Positions 1-7,726 of a stretch of DNA of 64,000 nt are shown here, piece after piece. Numbering within the stretch: the first letter of the stretch is position 1; each line of letters starts with the position of its first letter. Position numbers and translations under genes: made by a program. The notes below the pieces were generated by a model. The model had not been told where the DNA came from, searched no databases, and was given only the letters and a program-made list of their open reading frames with translations. The DNA is from Acetobacter nitrogenifigens DSM 23921 = NBRC 105050 (GTDB taxonomy: Bacteria; Pseudomonadota; Alphaproteobacteria; Acetobacterales; Acetobacteraceae), in assembly GCF_000429165.1 (NCBI RefSeq), contig NZ_AUBI01000009.1, positions 106,991 to 170,990 on the forward strand, read 5' to 3'.

Positions 1-1032
1 CGCGACTATCGCACTTATGACGTCAGCGGCGCAGCAAGCTGGGAGATCGACCTGTTCGGCGGCCTGCGACGCGGACAGGAAGCCGCGCGGGATGAAGAGC
101 AGGCTGCGCAGGCGGAGCGCCTGGGTGAACGCGTCACGGTAGCGGCCGACGCGGCCGATGCCTATTTCCAGATCAGGGGCGATCAGGCGCGGCTCGCCGT
201 CGTTGAAAAACAGATTGCAGTAGACAGCCACCTTCTGGATCTGGTTCGCCAAAGACGCGCGAGCGGCGTTTCAAATGAGCGCGAAGTCGCGCAGGCCGAG
301 GCTCTGCTGCAATCCGCGCGTCAGAACGCGCCGCTGATCCGTATCGCACTAGAGGCGCAGCTCAATCGCCTGGATGTGCTGATGGGCGCGCAACCCGGCG
401 CCTACGCAGCAGAACTGGACGCACGCGCCGATATCCCCGCCATCCCCGCCATTGACGGCGACACGCCTGCGGAGATGCTTCGCCGCAGGCCGGACATCCT
501 CGCCGCGGAACGCCGTCTGGCGGCGTCGAACGCGCGCATCGGCCAGGCGCTCGGCGACTATTATCCCAGGCTGTCGCTGTCTGGCGCGCTCGGCTTTCAA
601 AGCCTCAATCCGCAAAGACTCTTCACTGCGCCAGGCTTTCAGGCGGCCGGGTCTGGCGCCATTCGCTGGCGGATATTCGATTTCGGCAAGATCGACGCCG
701 AAGTCCAACAGGCCCGCGGCGCCAACGCCGAAGCTCTGGCGCGTTACCGGCTGACGGTGCTTCATGCCGCAGAGGACGTCGAAAACGCCTTCACGACTCT
801 CGTACAAAGTGAGCAGCGAACAAAAGAATTGCGAATCGAGGTTGCGTCCCTGATCCGCGCCCGCGATCTTTCGCAGCAATCTTTTCAGGCGGGCGTCATT
901 CCCTTGACCGATGTGCTCGACGCAGACCGGCAGCTTCTTGATTCGCAGGATCAACTCGCCCTCAACCGAGCCAACGCAGCGCGCGCGGCGGTCAGCTCAT
1001 TCAGGGCGCTCGGCGGCGGGTGGCCTACGTAG
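1..1032 (+). CDS. Outer-membrane efflux factor (NodT/OprM family), 5' end cut by window edge
   Basis: The reading frame is open from base 1, so the true start lies left of the window and about 343 C-terminal residues are seen. The protein is the outer-membrane channel of a tripartite drug efflux pump (RND or EmrAB type). The long amphipathic helical repeats, the RRPDILAAERRLAASNARIG segment typical of the second OEP repeat, a YYPRLSLSGALGF strand region and the terminal FRALGGGW signature are all characteristic of the NodT subfamily. The protein ends at TAG 1030-1032. Partner inner-membrane and adaptor genes would be expected to the left and are not visible. A second complete member of this family lies at 11609-13183. 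Confidence 0.9.
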   Translation, partial: RDYRTYDVSGAASWEIDLFGGLRRGQEAARDEEQAAQAERLGERVTVAADAADAYFQIRGDQARLAVVEKQIAVDSHLLDLVRQRRASGVSNEREVAQAEALLQSARQNAPLIRIALEAQLNRLDVLMGAQPGAYAAELDARADIPAIPAIDGDTPAEMLRRRPDILAAERRLAASNARIGQALGDYYPRLSLSGALGFQSLNPQRLFTAPGFQAAGSGAIRWRIFDFGKIDAEVQQARGANAEALARYRLTVLHAAEDVENAFTTLVQSEQRTKELRIEVASLIRARDLSQQSFQAGVIPLTDVLDADRQLLDSQDQLALNRANAARAAVSSFRALGGGWPT

Positions 1033-1556
1033 GGATTCTCTGATTGCGGGATGGGTTTCGTTAATTTCGGCGCTTATCGAAACCCGCGAGACCACAGCCT
1101 GAGCAGACTAGGCGCCCGCAGTCAGCCCTCATAAACACGCGGCGTCGACGTGGCGTGTCGCGGTTGACCTTTCGAGACCTCTCCAAGACCACCAACATTG
1201 GACCGGTTCAACCATCTGTGACAGCCGCGGCCAACGACGGGCATCGACAACGACGATGCGCCATGCTTACTCTACGAAACAAACAATCGTTTGATTTTGT
1301 CTCTCGAGCGTCGGATACGAACATGGAACAGCAGGACAGGGACTCGATCGCGCACAACATCGCCTTGGCCGAATCCGCGTCGGCGCGCGGCCTGAAGTCG
1401 CGCGCCGCATGACCAGACGCGTCGACGCCACGCAATGATGCCGCCAGATCGCCACCGCTTCCTGATCGACAGTGCAGCACCTCTCCCGAACTAACGCGAC
1501 CTTTACTTCCAGCCTTCCGAAACTGTTGCCCCTTACACGCCAAGGACCAGCGGACC
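1033..1556. other. Intergenic region upstream of the acyl-CoA dehydrogenase
   Basis: No convincing gene is seen in these 524 bases. They contain the PsrA-like palindrome at 1280-1293 and a possible promoter beside it: -35-like TTGATT at 1291-1296 and -10-like GATACG at 1314-1319, with 17-bp spacing. A small frame at 1323-1412 would encode 29 residues starting MEQQDRDSIAHN. It has no clear ribosome-binding site and could simply be leader sequence. Confidence 0.5.
1280..1293. promoter_or_regulatory. PsrA/FadR-like operator candidate
   Basis: The sequence CAAAC-AATC-GTTTG is a perfect 5+5 inverted repeat with a 4-base spacer. It fits the G/C-AAAC-N(2-4)-GTTTG/C consensus known for the fatty-acid-responsive TetR-family repressor PsrA. 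It overlaps the start of a -35-like TTGATT element and lies upstream of an acyl-CoA dehydrogenase and thiolase, which are typical targets. The distance to the start codon is long (about 260 bases), and no psrA-like gene is in the window, so this remains a candidate. Confidence 0.35.
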
Positions 1557-3320
1557 ATGCCCAGTTACACCGCCCCTGTCGCCGACATGATGTTTCTGCT
1601 GCGCGACGTACTCGATGCGCCCGGGGCGCTCTCCCTGCTGCCGGCGCATGCAGAGACGGATCTCGCCATGATCGAGAGCATTCTTGACGAGGCGGGAAAG
1701 TTCTGTGCGGAAAAGCTTCACCCGCTCAACCGGAGCGGCGACGAGGAAGGGAGCCGTCTGGCAAACGGCGTCGTCCATACCCCCAAGGGCTTCGCCGAGG
1801 CGTACGCGGCGTTTCGTGACGGCGGCTGGACCGGGCTTTCGGCGTCGCCGGAATTCGGCGGTCAGGGGCTGCCGCGCGCCGTACAGATTCTGGTCGATGA
1901 AATGCTGTCCGGAGCCAACCTCTCCTTCGGCCTGTTTCCCGGCCTGACGCGCGGCGCCTGTGAGGCCATCGAGGCCCACGCGGACGAGCATCTCAAATCC
2001 ACCTATCTCCCGCGCATGATTTCCGGTGAGTGGACGGGCGCCATGGCCCTCACCGAAGGCAACGCCGGGTCCGATCTCGGCCTCCTGAAGGCCACGGCCG
2101 CGCCACGCGGAGACGGCTCTTATTCCGTGACCGGATCGAAGATCTTCATCTCCTCGGGCGAGCACGACATGGCGGAGAACATCATCCACCTTGTCCTCGC
2201 GCGGCTGCCCGACGCCCCTCCCGGCACAAAGGGCATCAGCCTTTTTCTCTGCCCAAAATTTCTGGTGAACGGGGACGGCTCTCCTGGCGCACGCAACACG
2301 CTCTCGGTCGGCGCGCTTGAGCACAAGATGGGCATACATGCGCAGCCGACCTGCGTGATGAACTATGACGGTTGCCAGGGCTGGCTCGTAGGTCAGCCAC
2401 ATCGAGGGCTCGCCGCCATGTTCACCATGATGAACGCTGAGCGTCTGTTCGTCGGCGTGCAAGGACTCGGCGTGGCGGACGCCTCGTACCAGACAGCAGC
2501 AGCCTATGCGAAGGAGCGTCTTCAGGGCCGCGCCTCCGGCGCGTCGGGGACCGCGCCGATCATCGCCCACCCGGACGTCCGCCGGATGCTTCTGACCATG
2601 CTTTCCACCATCGAGGCCGGGCGGGCGCTCGTGCTCTTCACTGCGCTGGAGATGGACAAGGAAACCACCCACCCCGACGCAACCACGCGGGCGGAATCAG
2701 CCGGACTCGTCGCCCTGCTCACCCCGGTCATCAAGGCGGCGCTGACTGATTTCGGCTTCGAAGCGGCGGTTCTTGGGCAACAGGTGCTGGGCGGACACGG
2801 CTATATCCGCGAATGGGGGCAGGAGCAGCATGTCCGTGACGCCCGCATCACGCAGATTTACGAAGGCACGAACGGCATACAGGCGCAGGATCTGGTGGTC
2901 CGCAAACTCGACCTCGACGGCGGCGCGCCTCTGCGGCGCTTTCTCGGCCTGATCCGCGAAACTCTGGCGACCACGGCGGATCGCAGCGAGCTGACGACAG
3001 AACGCGACGCGCTTTCCGAGGCTCTGGGACACCTGGACGACGTCACCACGCGTCTTGGCGGCGCACTTTCGGAAGTCGACGAACGTAACGCGGCGGCTGT
3101 CGATTATCTGCGCCTTTTCTCTCTGGTGGCGTATGGCTGGCTCTGGCTGCGGATCGCAGACGCAGTGCTCCGGGTGGGCGACGTCACGACGACGGGTCGC
3201 CGGAAACTCGCCACCGCCCGTTTCTTCGCCACGCGTATGCTGCCGCAAAGCCAGTCGCTCGCCCGACAGATCGCAGCGGGCGCCGCTCCACTCATGGCGC
3301 CGGAAGCCAGCTGGTTCTGA
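1557..3320 (+). CDS. Acyl-CoA dehydrogenase with C-terminal extension (DmdC/FadE-like)
   Basis: An FAD enzyme that oxidises acyl-CoA to trans-2-enoyl-CoA, the first step of beta-oxidation. At 587 residues it belongs to the long acyl-CoA dehydrogenases with an extra C-terminal domain, the group that includes 3-methylmercaptopropionyl-CoA dehydrogenase DmdC. Visible motifs are the MALTEGNAGSDLG flavin/substrate region, the VTGSKIFISSGEHD strand and the QIYEGTNGIQ loop near residue 436, whose Glu is the usual catalytic base. The start ATG has an AAGGA about 11 bases upstream. The thiolase follows 281 bases downstream on the same strand. The chain length or thio-substrate preference cannot be told from sequence. 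Confidence 0.9.
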   Translation: MPSYTAPVADMMFLLRDVLDAPGALSLLPAHAETDLAMIESILDEAGKFCAEKLHPLNRSGDEEGSRLANGVVHTPKGFAEAYAAFRDGGWTGLSASPEFGGQGLPRAVQILVDEMLSGANLSFGLFPGLTRGACEAIEAHADEHLKSTYLPRMISGEWTGAMALTEGNAGSDLGLLKATAAPRGDGSYSVTGSKIFISSGEHDMAENIIHLVLARLPDAPPGTKGISLFLCPKFLVNGDGSPGARNTLSVGALEHKMGIHAQPTCVMNYDGCQGWLVGQPHRGLAAMFTMMNAERLFVGVQGLGVADASYQTAAAYAKERLQGRASGASGTAPIIAHPDVRRMLLTMLSTIEAGRALVLFTALEMDKETTHPDATTRAESAGLVALLTPVIKAALTDFGFEAAVLGQQVLGGHGYIREWGQEQHVRDARITQIYEGTNGIQAQDLVVRKLDLDGGAPLRRFLGLIRETLATTADRSELTTERDALSEALGHLDDVTTRLGGALSEVDERNAAAVDYLRLFSLVAYGWLWLRIADAVLRVGDVTTTGRRKLATARFFATRMLPQSQSLARQIAAGAAPLMAPEASWF

Positions 3321-3601
3321 TCTCCGCCCGACATACGCGAAGTCCCGGGTAATGGCGCACAATCCTCGCAAGCCTGACACACACGCCCCCCTCAAGCACA
3401 CGAACGACACGTCAGGCGGGGCATGACGACGCATCAACGGAACGCGCGGTGAAATCATGACGCAGAATCATCACACCAGGAGCCGGGGAACGTTTCGAGC
3501 GTCGAAAAGCGACACTGCTCTTCACGGTCACGATCGCCAGCGTCCTGGCCGTCGCCAGACCAAAGAAAACGTCCAGTCATGGCCACTTAGGGAGACCCGT
3601 C

Positions 3602-4789
3602 ATGAGCACTGAAGATCCGATCGTCATCGTCAGCGCCGCCCGCACGCCCATCGGCTGGTTTCAAGGCCAGTTCAGCGGCGTGAAAGCGACCGAACTGGGC
3701 GCGACCGCAGTCAAGGCGGCGCTGGAACGTGCGGGGTTGCAACCCTCACAGATCGGGGCAGTCATCATGGGCAACGTTCTGCCTGCGGGTCTCGGGCAGA
3801 ATCCGGCCCGGCAGGCCGCTCACGGCGCAGGTGCCCCGTTCAGCACTGGCGCCGTGACGATCAACAAGCTTTGCGGTTCCGGGTTGATGGCGATCGGCTT
3901 CGGTCATGACTCGCTCGTCGCCGGAACAAACGAGCTGGTTGTGGCGGGCGGTCTCGAGTCCATGACGAACGCGCCCTATATCCTGCCCAAGGCGCGCAGC
4001 GGCTATCGCCTCGGCCATGGCGAGATCTACGACCACATGTTCCTCGACGGGCTGGAAGACGCTTACGAGCCCGGCCAGCTCATGGGGCATTTCGCAGAAA
4101 AAACCGCAGAGGAATACGGCTTCACTCGAGCAGCGCAGGACGACTACGCGATTGAAACCCTGCGGCGCGCCCGCCATGCGGTCGAAAGCGGCGCGTTCGC
4201 AGCCGAGATCGCGCCCGTTTCGGTCGCTTCCCGCAAGGGCGAGGTCGTTATCGACGCCGACGAGAATCCCCTGAAGGCGCAACCGGAGAAAATTCCCGGA
4301 TTGCGGCCAGCATTCGGAAAGAACGGCTCCATCACCGCCGCCAGTTCGTCGGGCATCGCTGATGGCGGGGCCGCCGTCGTACTCGCGCGACGCAGTTCAG
4401 CCGAGCGCCTCGGCCTGCCTGTTCAGGCGCTGATCCGCGGCTTCGCCGTCCATTCCATGGCGCCACGTGATTTCACCGTAGCGCCCGTTCCGGCGATGCG
4501 CACCCTGCTGGAGCGCGTCGGCTGGGGCGTGGGCGACGTCGATCTTTGGGAGGTCAATGAAGCCTTCGCCGTCACCGCCATGCTGGCTCGGCAGGAACTG
4601 GAGATTCCCGCAGAGCGTCTCAACGTGCACGGCGGAGCCTGCGCTCTGGGGCATCCGATCGGCGCCACGGGCGCACGCATCGTCACTACGCTGCTCCATG
4701 CACTCAAAGCGCGCGGCGAACGACGCGGCGTCGCATCGGCCTGTATCGGCGGCGGGGAGGCGATCGCCATCGCGATCGAACTGCTCTGA
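3602..4789 (+). CDS. Acetyl-CoA C-acyltransferase (thiolase)
   Basis: Catalyses thiolytic cleavage of 3-ketoacyl-CoA, or the reverse condensation of acetyl-CoA to acetoacetyl-CoA. The catalytic set is complete: nucleophilic Cys at about residue 91 in NKLCGSGLMAI, the VNEAFAVTAM motif, the His motif GGACALGHPIGATGAR and the C-terminal acid/base Cys near residue 381 in ACIGGGEAIA. The length of 395 residues is standard for biosynthetic-type thiolases (AtoB/PhbA group). GGGAG precedes ATG by 8 bases. It probably works with the upstream acyl-CoA dehydrogenase. The IS6-like element begins only 12 bases after its stop codon, so the element landed just behind this gene and may have removed its former downstream neighbours. 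Confidence 0.93.
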   Translation: MSTEDPIVIVSAARTPIGWFQGQFSGVKATELGATAVKAALERAGLQPSQIGAVIMGNVLPAGLGQNPARQAAHGAGAPFSTGAVTINKLCGSGLMAIGFGHDSLVAGTNELVVAGGLESMTNAPYILPKARSGYRLGHGEIYDHMFLDGLEDAYEPGQLMGHFAEKTAEEYGFTRAAQDDYAIETLRRARHAVESGAFAAEIAPVSVASRKGEVVIDADENPLKAQPEKIPGLRPAFGKNGSITAASSSGIADGGAAVVLARRSSAERLGLPVQALIRGFAVHSMAPRDFTVAPVPAMRTLLERVGWGVGDVDLWEVNEAFAVTAMLARQELEIPAERLNVHGGACALGHPIGATGARIVTTLLHALKARGERRGVASACIGGGEAIAIAIELL

Positions 4790-4801
4790 ACGGCCATCCG
4801 G

Positions 4802-5595
4802 GGTGCTGTCACGTGAACTGGCGAGGGGTATTGGAAGGCGTTTGAGTGATTTTTCAGGCGGGGAGAGCGATCTCGCTATTCCATTGAGCGAACGCCCTGA
4901 GACGGTGCAGATGTCGGGCTATGGCGTTGTCGATTGAGGCTGGTGGAGCGAAGGCGTTACGCACGGCGGAGAAGACTGTGACAAAGCGCTGACAGCCTCC
5001 CGGTGATCGAAACCGTTGCATGGCGCGTTCGCGCTTTCGCAAGGGCAGATGCGAATTCTCCGCCCTGTTGTTCAGGCTTTGTGAGATCGGTGTTCCACAC
5101 AGGGCATGACCTGACGCTTTGCTGTTCCGTATGATTTCAGTTTGTCGGCAATAATGCATTTTGGTCTGGGGCCCTGCTTCCTGAGAAGCCGCGTCGACTG
5201 CCGCTTCGCCGCCTTCGTGTTGCGTCGTCTTTGCAGGATTTCATCGAGAACGTAGCCGTCCTGATCGACGGCGCGCCACAACCAGTGAACCTGGCCACGG
5301 ATCACGATCCTGACCTCGTCGAGATGCCACACGTCGCCTGGAGCCGCGCGCCTGCGGCGCAGCCTGCGCGCAAATGCAGCTCCGAACTTCAGGCCCCAAC
5401 GGCGGATCGTCTCATACGACACGACAATCCCGCGTTCGAGGAGCATTTCCTCGATCAACCTGAAGCCAGCGGAAACCGGAATTACAGCCACACAGCGTGT
5501 GCAATCAGCTCACGCGGAAAACGGTGACGTTTGTAGCTGATAGGGGGAGCGCTCATCCAGGCAATCTACAGACCCAAAGTTATTGTGACAGCGCC
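4802..5595 (-). mobile_element. IS6-family insertion sequence, left copy (794 bp)
   Basis: The ends are GGTGCTGTCAC at 4802-4812 and, inverted, GTGACAGCGCC at 5585-5595. The length fits IS6-family elements, which are usually about 0.8 kb with one transposase. The only gene is the broken transposase on the minus strand. The copy is full length, in contrast to the right-hand copy. Confidence 0.8.
4854..5556 (-). pseudogene. IS6-family DDE transposase, inactivated
   Basis: Reading on the minus strand from ATG 5556 gives an IS6 N-terminus (YKRHRF...HAVWL) that runs into TAA where WLYFRFP is expected. A 1-base loss follows within the next 15 bases, before FRLIEEMLLERGIVVSYETI. The central fragment (5491-5072) keeps the catalytic-core segments WHLDEV and ADKLKSYG. 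Near 5090 a missing G in the SHKGLNNRAEN region shifts the frame again, and the C-terminal NNRAENSHLPLRKRERAMQ continues to the stop at 4854. The gene therefore has one nonsense codon and at least two frameshifts and should make no active enzyme. Confidence 0.8.
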
Positions 5596-5663
5596 AGAAT
5601 GTCTTGACAACGATACGACTTCATTTTCATTTACAAATAGTAACGACACTAAAGGAATTGTAA
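5596..5663 (+). promoter_or_regulatory. Promoter/RBS region of the bacteriocin cassette
   Basis: This AT-rich stretch lies immediately inside the left IS copy. It holds a perfect -35 consensus TTGACA at 5604-5609, with only a weak -10 candidate (CATTTA, about 5628-5633) at 18-bp spacing. A clear Shine-Dalgarno AAAGGA at 5651-5656 sits 7 bases before the ATG at 5664. IS6-family ends are known to donate promoter parts to neighbouring genes, but here the -35 lies just outside the terminal repeat. Confidence 0.45.
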
Positions 5664-5939
5664 ATGATCAGAGAGTTGACGATCGAAGAGATCTTGTTTG
5701 TCGCTGGCGGGGCTGGCGGCGGAGACGATTCGAAGGGTGCCGGAGAAGCGGCGGCGTCAGGCTCTGTAGCCGGGATGGGTGTGGTCGGGTCGATGCTCGC
5801 TGGCACGGAAATGGGTGCTGAGGTTGGCCTGCTTGGTGGTCTGGCAGGAGTTGCCGCTGGCGGACTCATCGGTGGGGCTGTGGCTGGGTTTTCGTATTAC
5901 GCGTGGCATGGCCTTGACGCGGACAGCCACGGCAAGTGA
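5664..5939 (+). CDS. Double-glycine-leader bacteriocin-like peptide precursor
   Basis: The product is 91 residues. It opens with MIRELTIEEILFVAGG, which matches the class II bacteriocin/microcin leader pattern (charged REL, EE-I and a hydrophobic residue ahead of Gly-Gly at positions 15-16). Cleavage by a peptidase-containing ABC exporter would release a 75-residue mature peptide. The mature part is Gly/Ala-rich with many GxxxG-type spacings (for example GLLGGLAGVAAGGLIGGA), as expected of a membrane-inserting helix, and has an aromatic patch FSYYAWHG near the end. There are no cysteines. No exporter, peptidase or modification gene is in the window, so secretion would rely on genes elsewhere. 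The leader assignment is strong; antimicrobial activity is inferred. Confidence 0.75.
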   Translation: MIRELTIEEILFVAGGAGGGDDSKGAGEAAASGSVAGMGVVGSMLAGTEMGAEVGLLGGLAGVAAGGLIGGAVAGFSYYAWHGLDADSHGK

Positions 5940-5999
5940 CACCTTCCGTCGGATTACAGATTTCTGGCGAAATAGAGATCCATTAGGAGGAGCAACTCT

Positions 6000-6242
6000 A
6001 TGGAAAGAGCAAATGTATTCCCGAAGACAAATCCGTTGATTTTTATGACGTGCCTAATCGCTTCTTTGTGCGCATTATATGCTCTTAATGCCCAGTTGAT
6101 CTCACGTGGCGTCTTTCTGATCAGTCTGGTCATCCTTTCCGAGATTATCGTGCTGACCCTCTACAGGGCTGCGCCGCCGAGAATAATGGCGTTGGCGGCA
6201 CTTCTGCCTTTGCCGATCATTTATGGGTTCTCTTGTTTGTAA
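6000..6242 (+). CDS. Small three-helix membrane protein, candidate immunity protein
   Basis: This 80-residue protein has a strong ribosome-binding site (AGGAGG about 8 bases before the ATG), so it is very likely translated. Hydrophobic segments at about residues 12-32, 36-55 and 61-79 predict three membrane helices, with short charged loops (SRG, YRAAPPR). It begins 60 bases after the bacteriocin-like gene and is the only other gene between the two IS copies. Small polytopic membrane proteins placed directly after a bacteriocin gene are commonly self-immunity proteins, and that is the inferred role. I do not recognise the family. Confidence 0.65.
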   Translation: MERANVFPKTNPLIFMTCLIASLCALYALNAQLISRGVFLISLVILSEIIVLTLYRAAPPRIMALAALLPLPIIYGFSCL

Positions 6243-6249
6243 TGAATGG

Positions 6250-6849
6250 GGCGCTGTCACGTTAACTGGGGTGGGGTATCGGAAGGCGTTTGAGTGATTT
6301 TTCAGGCGGGGAGAGCGATCACGCTTTCGCAACGGTAAATGTGAGTTCTCCGCCCTGTTGTTCAGGCCTTTGTGAGATCCGGTGTTCCACAAGGGGCATG
6401 ATCCGACGCTTCGCTGCACCGTAAGATTTCAGTTTGTCGGTAATCATGCGTTCTGGTCCGGCGCCCTGCTTCCTGAGAGGCCGCGTCAGCAGCCGTCTCG
6501 CCGCTTTCGTATTGCGTCGCGTCTGAAGGATTTCGCCGAGAACGTAACCGTCCTGATCGACGGCCCGACACAGCCAGTGCGGCCTGCCGCCGATCGCAGT
6601 CCGGACTTCGTCGAGATGCCAGATGTCTCCGCGTTTCGCCCACTTTCAGCGCAGCCTGCGCGCATACGGCACCCCGAATTTCAGGCTCCAGCGGCGGATC
6701 GTCTCATATGACACGACAATCCCGCGTTCGAGCAGCATCTCCTCGATCAACCTGAAACTCAGTGGAAGCCGGAATTACAGCCACACAGCGTGTGCTATCA
6801 GGTCGCGCGAAAAACGGTGACGTTTGTAGCTGACAGGGGGAGCGCTCAT
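6250..6849 (-). pseudogene. IS6-family DDE transposase, inactivated (right copy)
   Basis: Translation from ATG 6849 on the minus strand gives the same N-terminus as the left copy and meets the same TAA directly after HAVWL. The frame then runs FRLIEEMLLERGIVVSYETI without the left copy's base loss. A TGA follows RRLR where the left copy has an Arg codon. WHLDEV and TDKLKSYG are still present, but the C-terminus is shifted out of frame and truncated by the 155-bp deletion. The shared first stop codon is discussed in the findings. Confidence 0.8.
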
Positions 6850-6888
6850 CCAGGCAATCTACAGACCCAAAGTTATTGTGACAGCACC
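6250..6888 (-). mobile_element. IS6-family insertion sequence, right copy, internally deleted (639 bp)
   Basis: The ends are GGCGCTGTCAC at 6250-6260 and inverted GTGACAGCACC at 6878-6888. Compared with the left copy it lacks about 155 bp: both copies share TTTTTCAGGCGGGGAGAGCG, then the right copy jumps to ACGCTTTCGCAA. The lost segment encodes the C-terminal part of the transposase. The two copies differ at scattered positions elsewhere, so they are related but not recent identical duplicates. Confidence 0.75.
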
Positions 6889-6889
6889 G

Positions 6890-6985
6890 GTGATTGAAAG
6901 AAAAGCGCAACGCGGCGACCTGTCGACAGACAGCAACCGCATCGGCATGCCCTGCATGCTGGATTGGCGGAGGGATGATAAATAA
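6890..6985 (+). pseudogene. Possible 3' gene fragment cut by the right IS copy
   Basis: Directly after the right terminal repeat a frame reads GDLSTDSNRIGMPCMLDWRRDDK and ends at TAA 6983-6985. It could be the tail of a gene interrupted by the element. No matching 5' part is visible on the left side of the element, where an intact thiolase ends. The fragment is too short to identify, and it could be chance. Confidence 0.25.
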
Positions 6986-7029
6986 ACAGAACCGATCAGT
7001 TTCTATTGTTTCCATTTATTTTGGAATGG

Positions 7030-7043
7030 TACGATCGTATCGT
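7030..7043. promoter_or_regulatory. Palindromic operator candidate upstream of doxX-like gene
   Basis: TACGATCGTA (7030-7039) is a perfect 10-bp palindrome and is also part of ACGAT-CGT-ATCGT. It lies about 70 bases before the DoxX start codon, in an AT-rich stretch suited to a promoter. A second imperfect inverted pair CCATT...AATGG lies just upstream. TetR- or HxlR-type regulators often control DoxX genes, but no regulator gene is adjacent. Confidence 0.3.
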
Positions 7044-7108
7044 GAGTGCAACAGCGGGGAAGACAACAACTGCTCCCGCCGAACCTGACCTCGAAAAGAG
7101 ACGCTCTC

Positions 7109-7534
7109 ATGAACGCCATCATCTCCCGCGACGCCCTTCTTCTCGCCGCCCGCCTCGCACTCTCTCTCCTTTTCATCATCATGGGCTGGGGCAAGCTGTC
7201 GGATTATTCCGGCGCAGTCGCCTACATGGCGCAGACCGGCGCGCCTGTTCCGGCTGTCGCAGCGATCGTCGCGATACTGGCCGAACTTGGGATCGGGCTG
7301 GCGCTCGTTCTGGGCGTGCTGGTCAGCCCTCTCGCCATCGCGCTTGCCCTATACACGGTAGTGACCGGCTTCATCGGCCATCATTTCTGGACCATGGACG
7401 GAGCGCTTCGCTACGACATGATGATCCACTTCTACAAGAACATCAGCATCGCGGGCGGCCTTGTCGCTCTGGCTGTCGCGGGTCCGGGACGCTTCGCCCT
7501 CCGCCTGCCCACGCCCGCCCTGGCGACGCGCTGA
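7109..7534 (+). CDS. DoxX family membrane protein
   Basis: A 141-residue inner-membrane protein with about four hydrophobic segments. It starts MNAIISRDALLLAARLALSL and has the DoxX hallmark IIMGWGKLSDY after the first helix, plus the GLVALAVAGPGRF segment in the last one. DoxX proteins are small quinone- or oxidase-associated membrane proteins of mostly undefined role, often linked to oxidative or thiol stress. The start at 7109 is preferred because GAAAAGAG lies about 8 bases upstream; a longer in-frame start at 7046 lacks such a site. It is separated from the convergent monooxygenase operon by about 190 bases. Confidence 0.85.
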   Translation: MNAIISRDALLLAARLALSLLFIIMGWGKLSDYSGAVAYMAQTGAPVPAVAAIVAILAELGIGLALVLGVLVSPLAIALALYTVVTGFIGHHFWTMDGALRYDMMIHFYKNISIAGGLVALAVAGPGRFALRLPTPALATR

Positions 7535-7726
7535 ACAACCGACATCCACCGAGGCGAGCCTGACCACGTGACGTCAGCTCGCCGCAGATCACCCGATCGC
7601 GGTTTGTGAGTAAACTGACCCGAGCCTGATCAGAACAGACCGAAGCGCGCCACCGGCGCGCTTGAGGCACATTTTGGGAAAGGTCCGGGGCGCGCCTTCG
7701 TTGGACCGCGCGACGCCGGGCGTATT

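Larger units (their letters stand above)
4802..6888. mobile_element. Composite, IS6-bracketed element carrying a bacteriocin cassette
   Basis: Two related IS6-type copies (4802-5595 and 6250-6888), both with the transposase on the minus strand, flank a 654-bp cassette (5596-6249) with two small genes. All four outer and inner ends carry the same 11-bp terminal repeat GG(T/C)GCTGTCAC in the expected orientation. Direct-repeat arrangement with a passenger between is the usual form of IS6-family compound (pseudo-)transposons. The 8-bp sequences outside the element (CCATCCGG on the left, GGTGATTG on the right) do not match, so no target duplication survives. Both transposases are broken, so the structure is probably fixed in place. 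Confidence 0.75.

Noticed and set aside
1155..1412. Open frame of 85 codons before the acyl-CoA dehydrogenase
   Set aside because: No ribosome-binding site at its start, no family features, and it spans the PsrA-like palindrome and probable promoter.
1533..2672. Long minus-strand open frame (379 codons) inside the acyl-CoA dehydrogenase gene
   Set aside because: It is the antisense of a clearly conserved enzyme, rich in Arg/His/Gly as expected of antisense high-GC frames.
5664..6242. Lasso peptide, lanthipeptide or contact-dependent inhibition cassette
   Set aside because: The precursor lacks cysteines and modification enzymes are absent; the Gly-Gly leader favours an unmodified class II bacteriocin.
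4802..6888. Target-site duplication around the IS6 composite element
   Set aside because: The 8-bp outer flanks CCATCCGG and GGTGATTG do not match, and neither do the inner flanks, so no duplication can be claimed.
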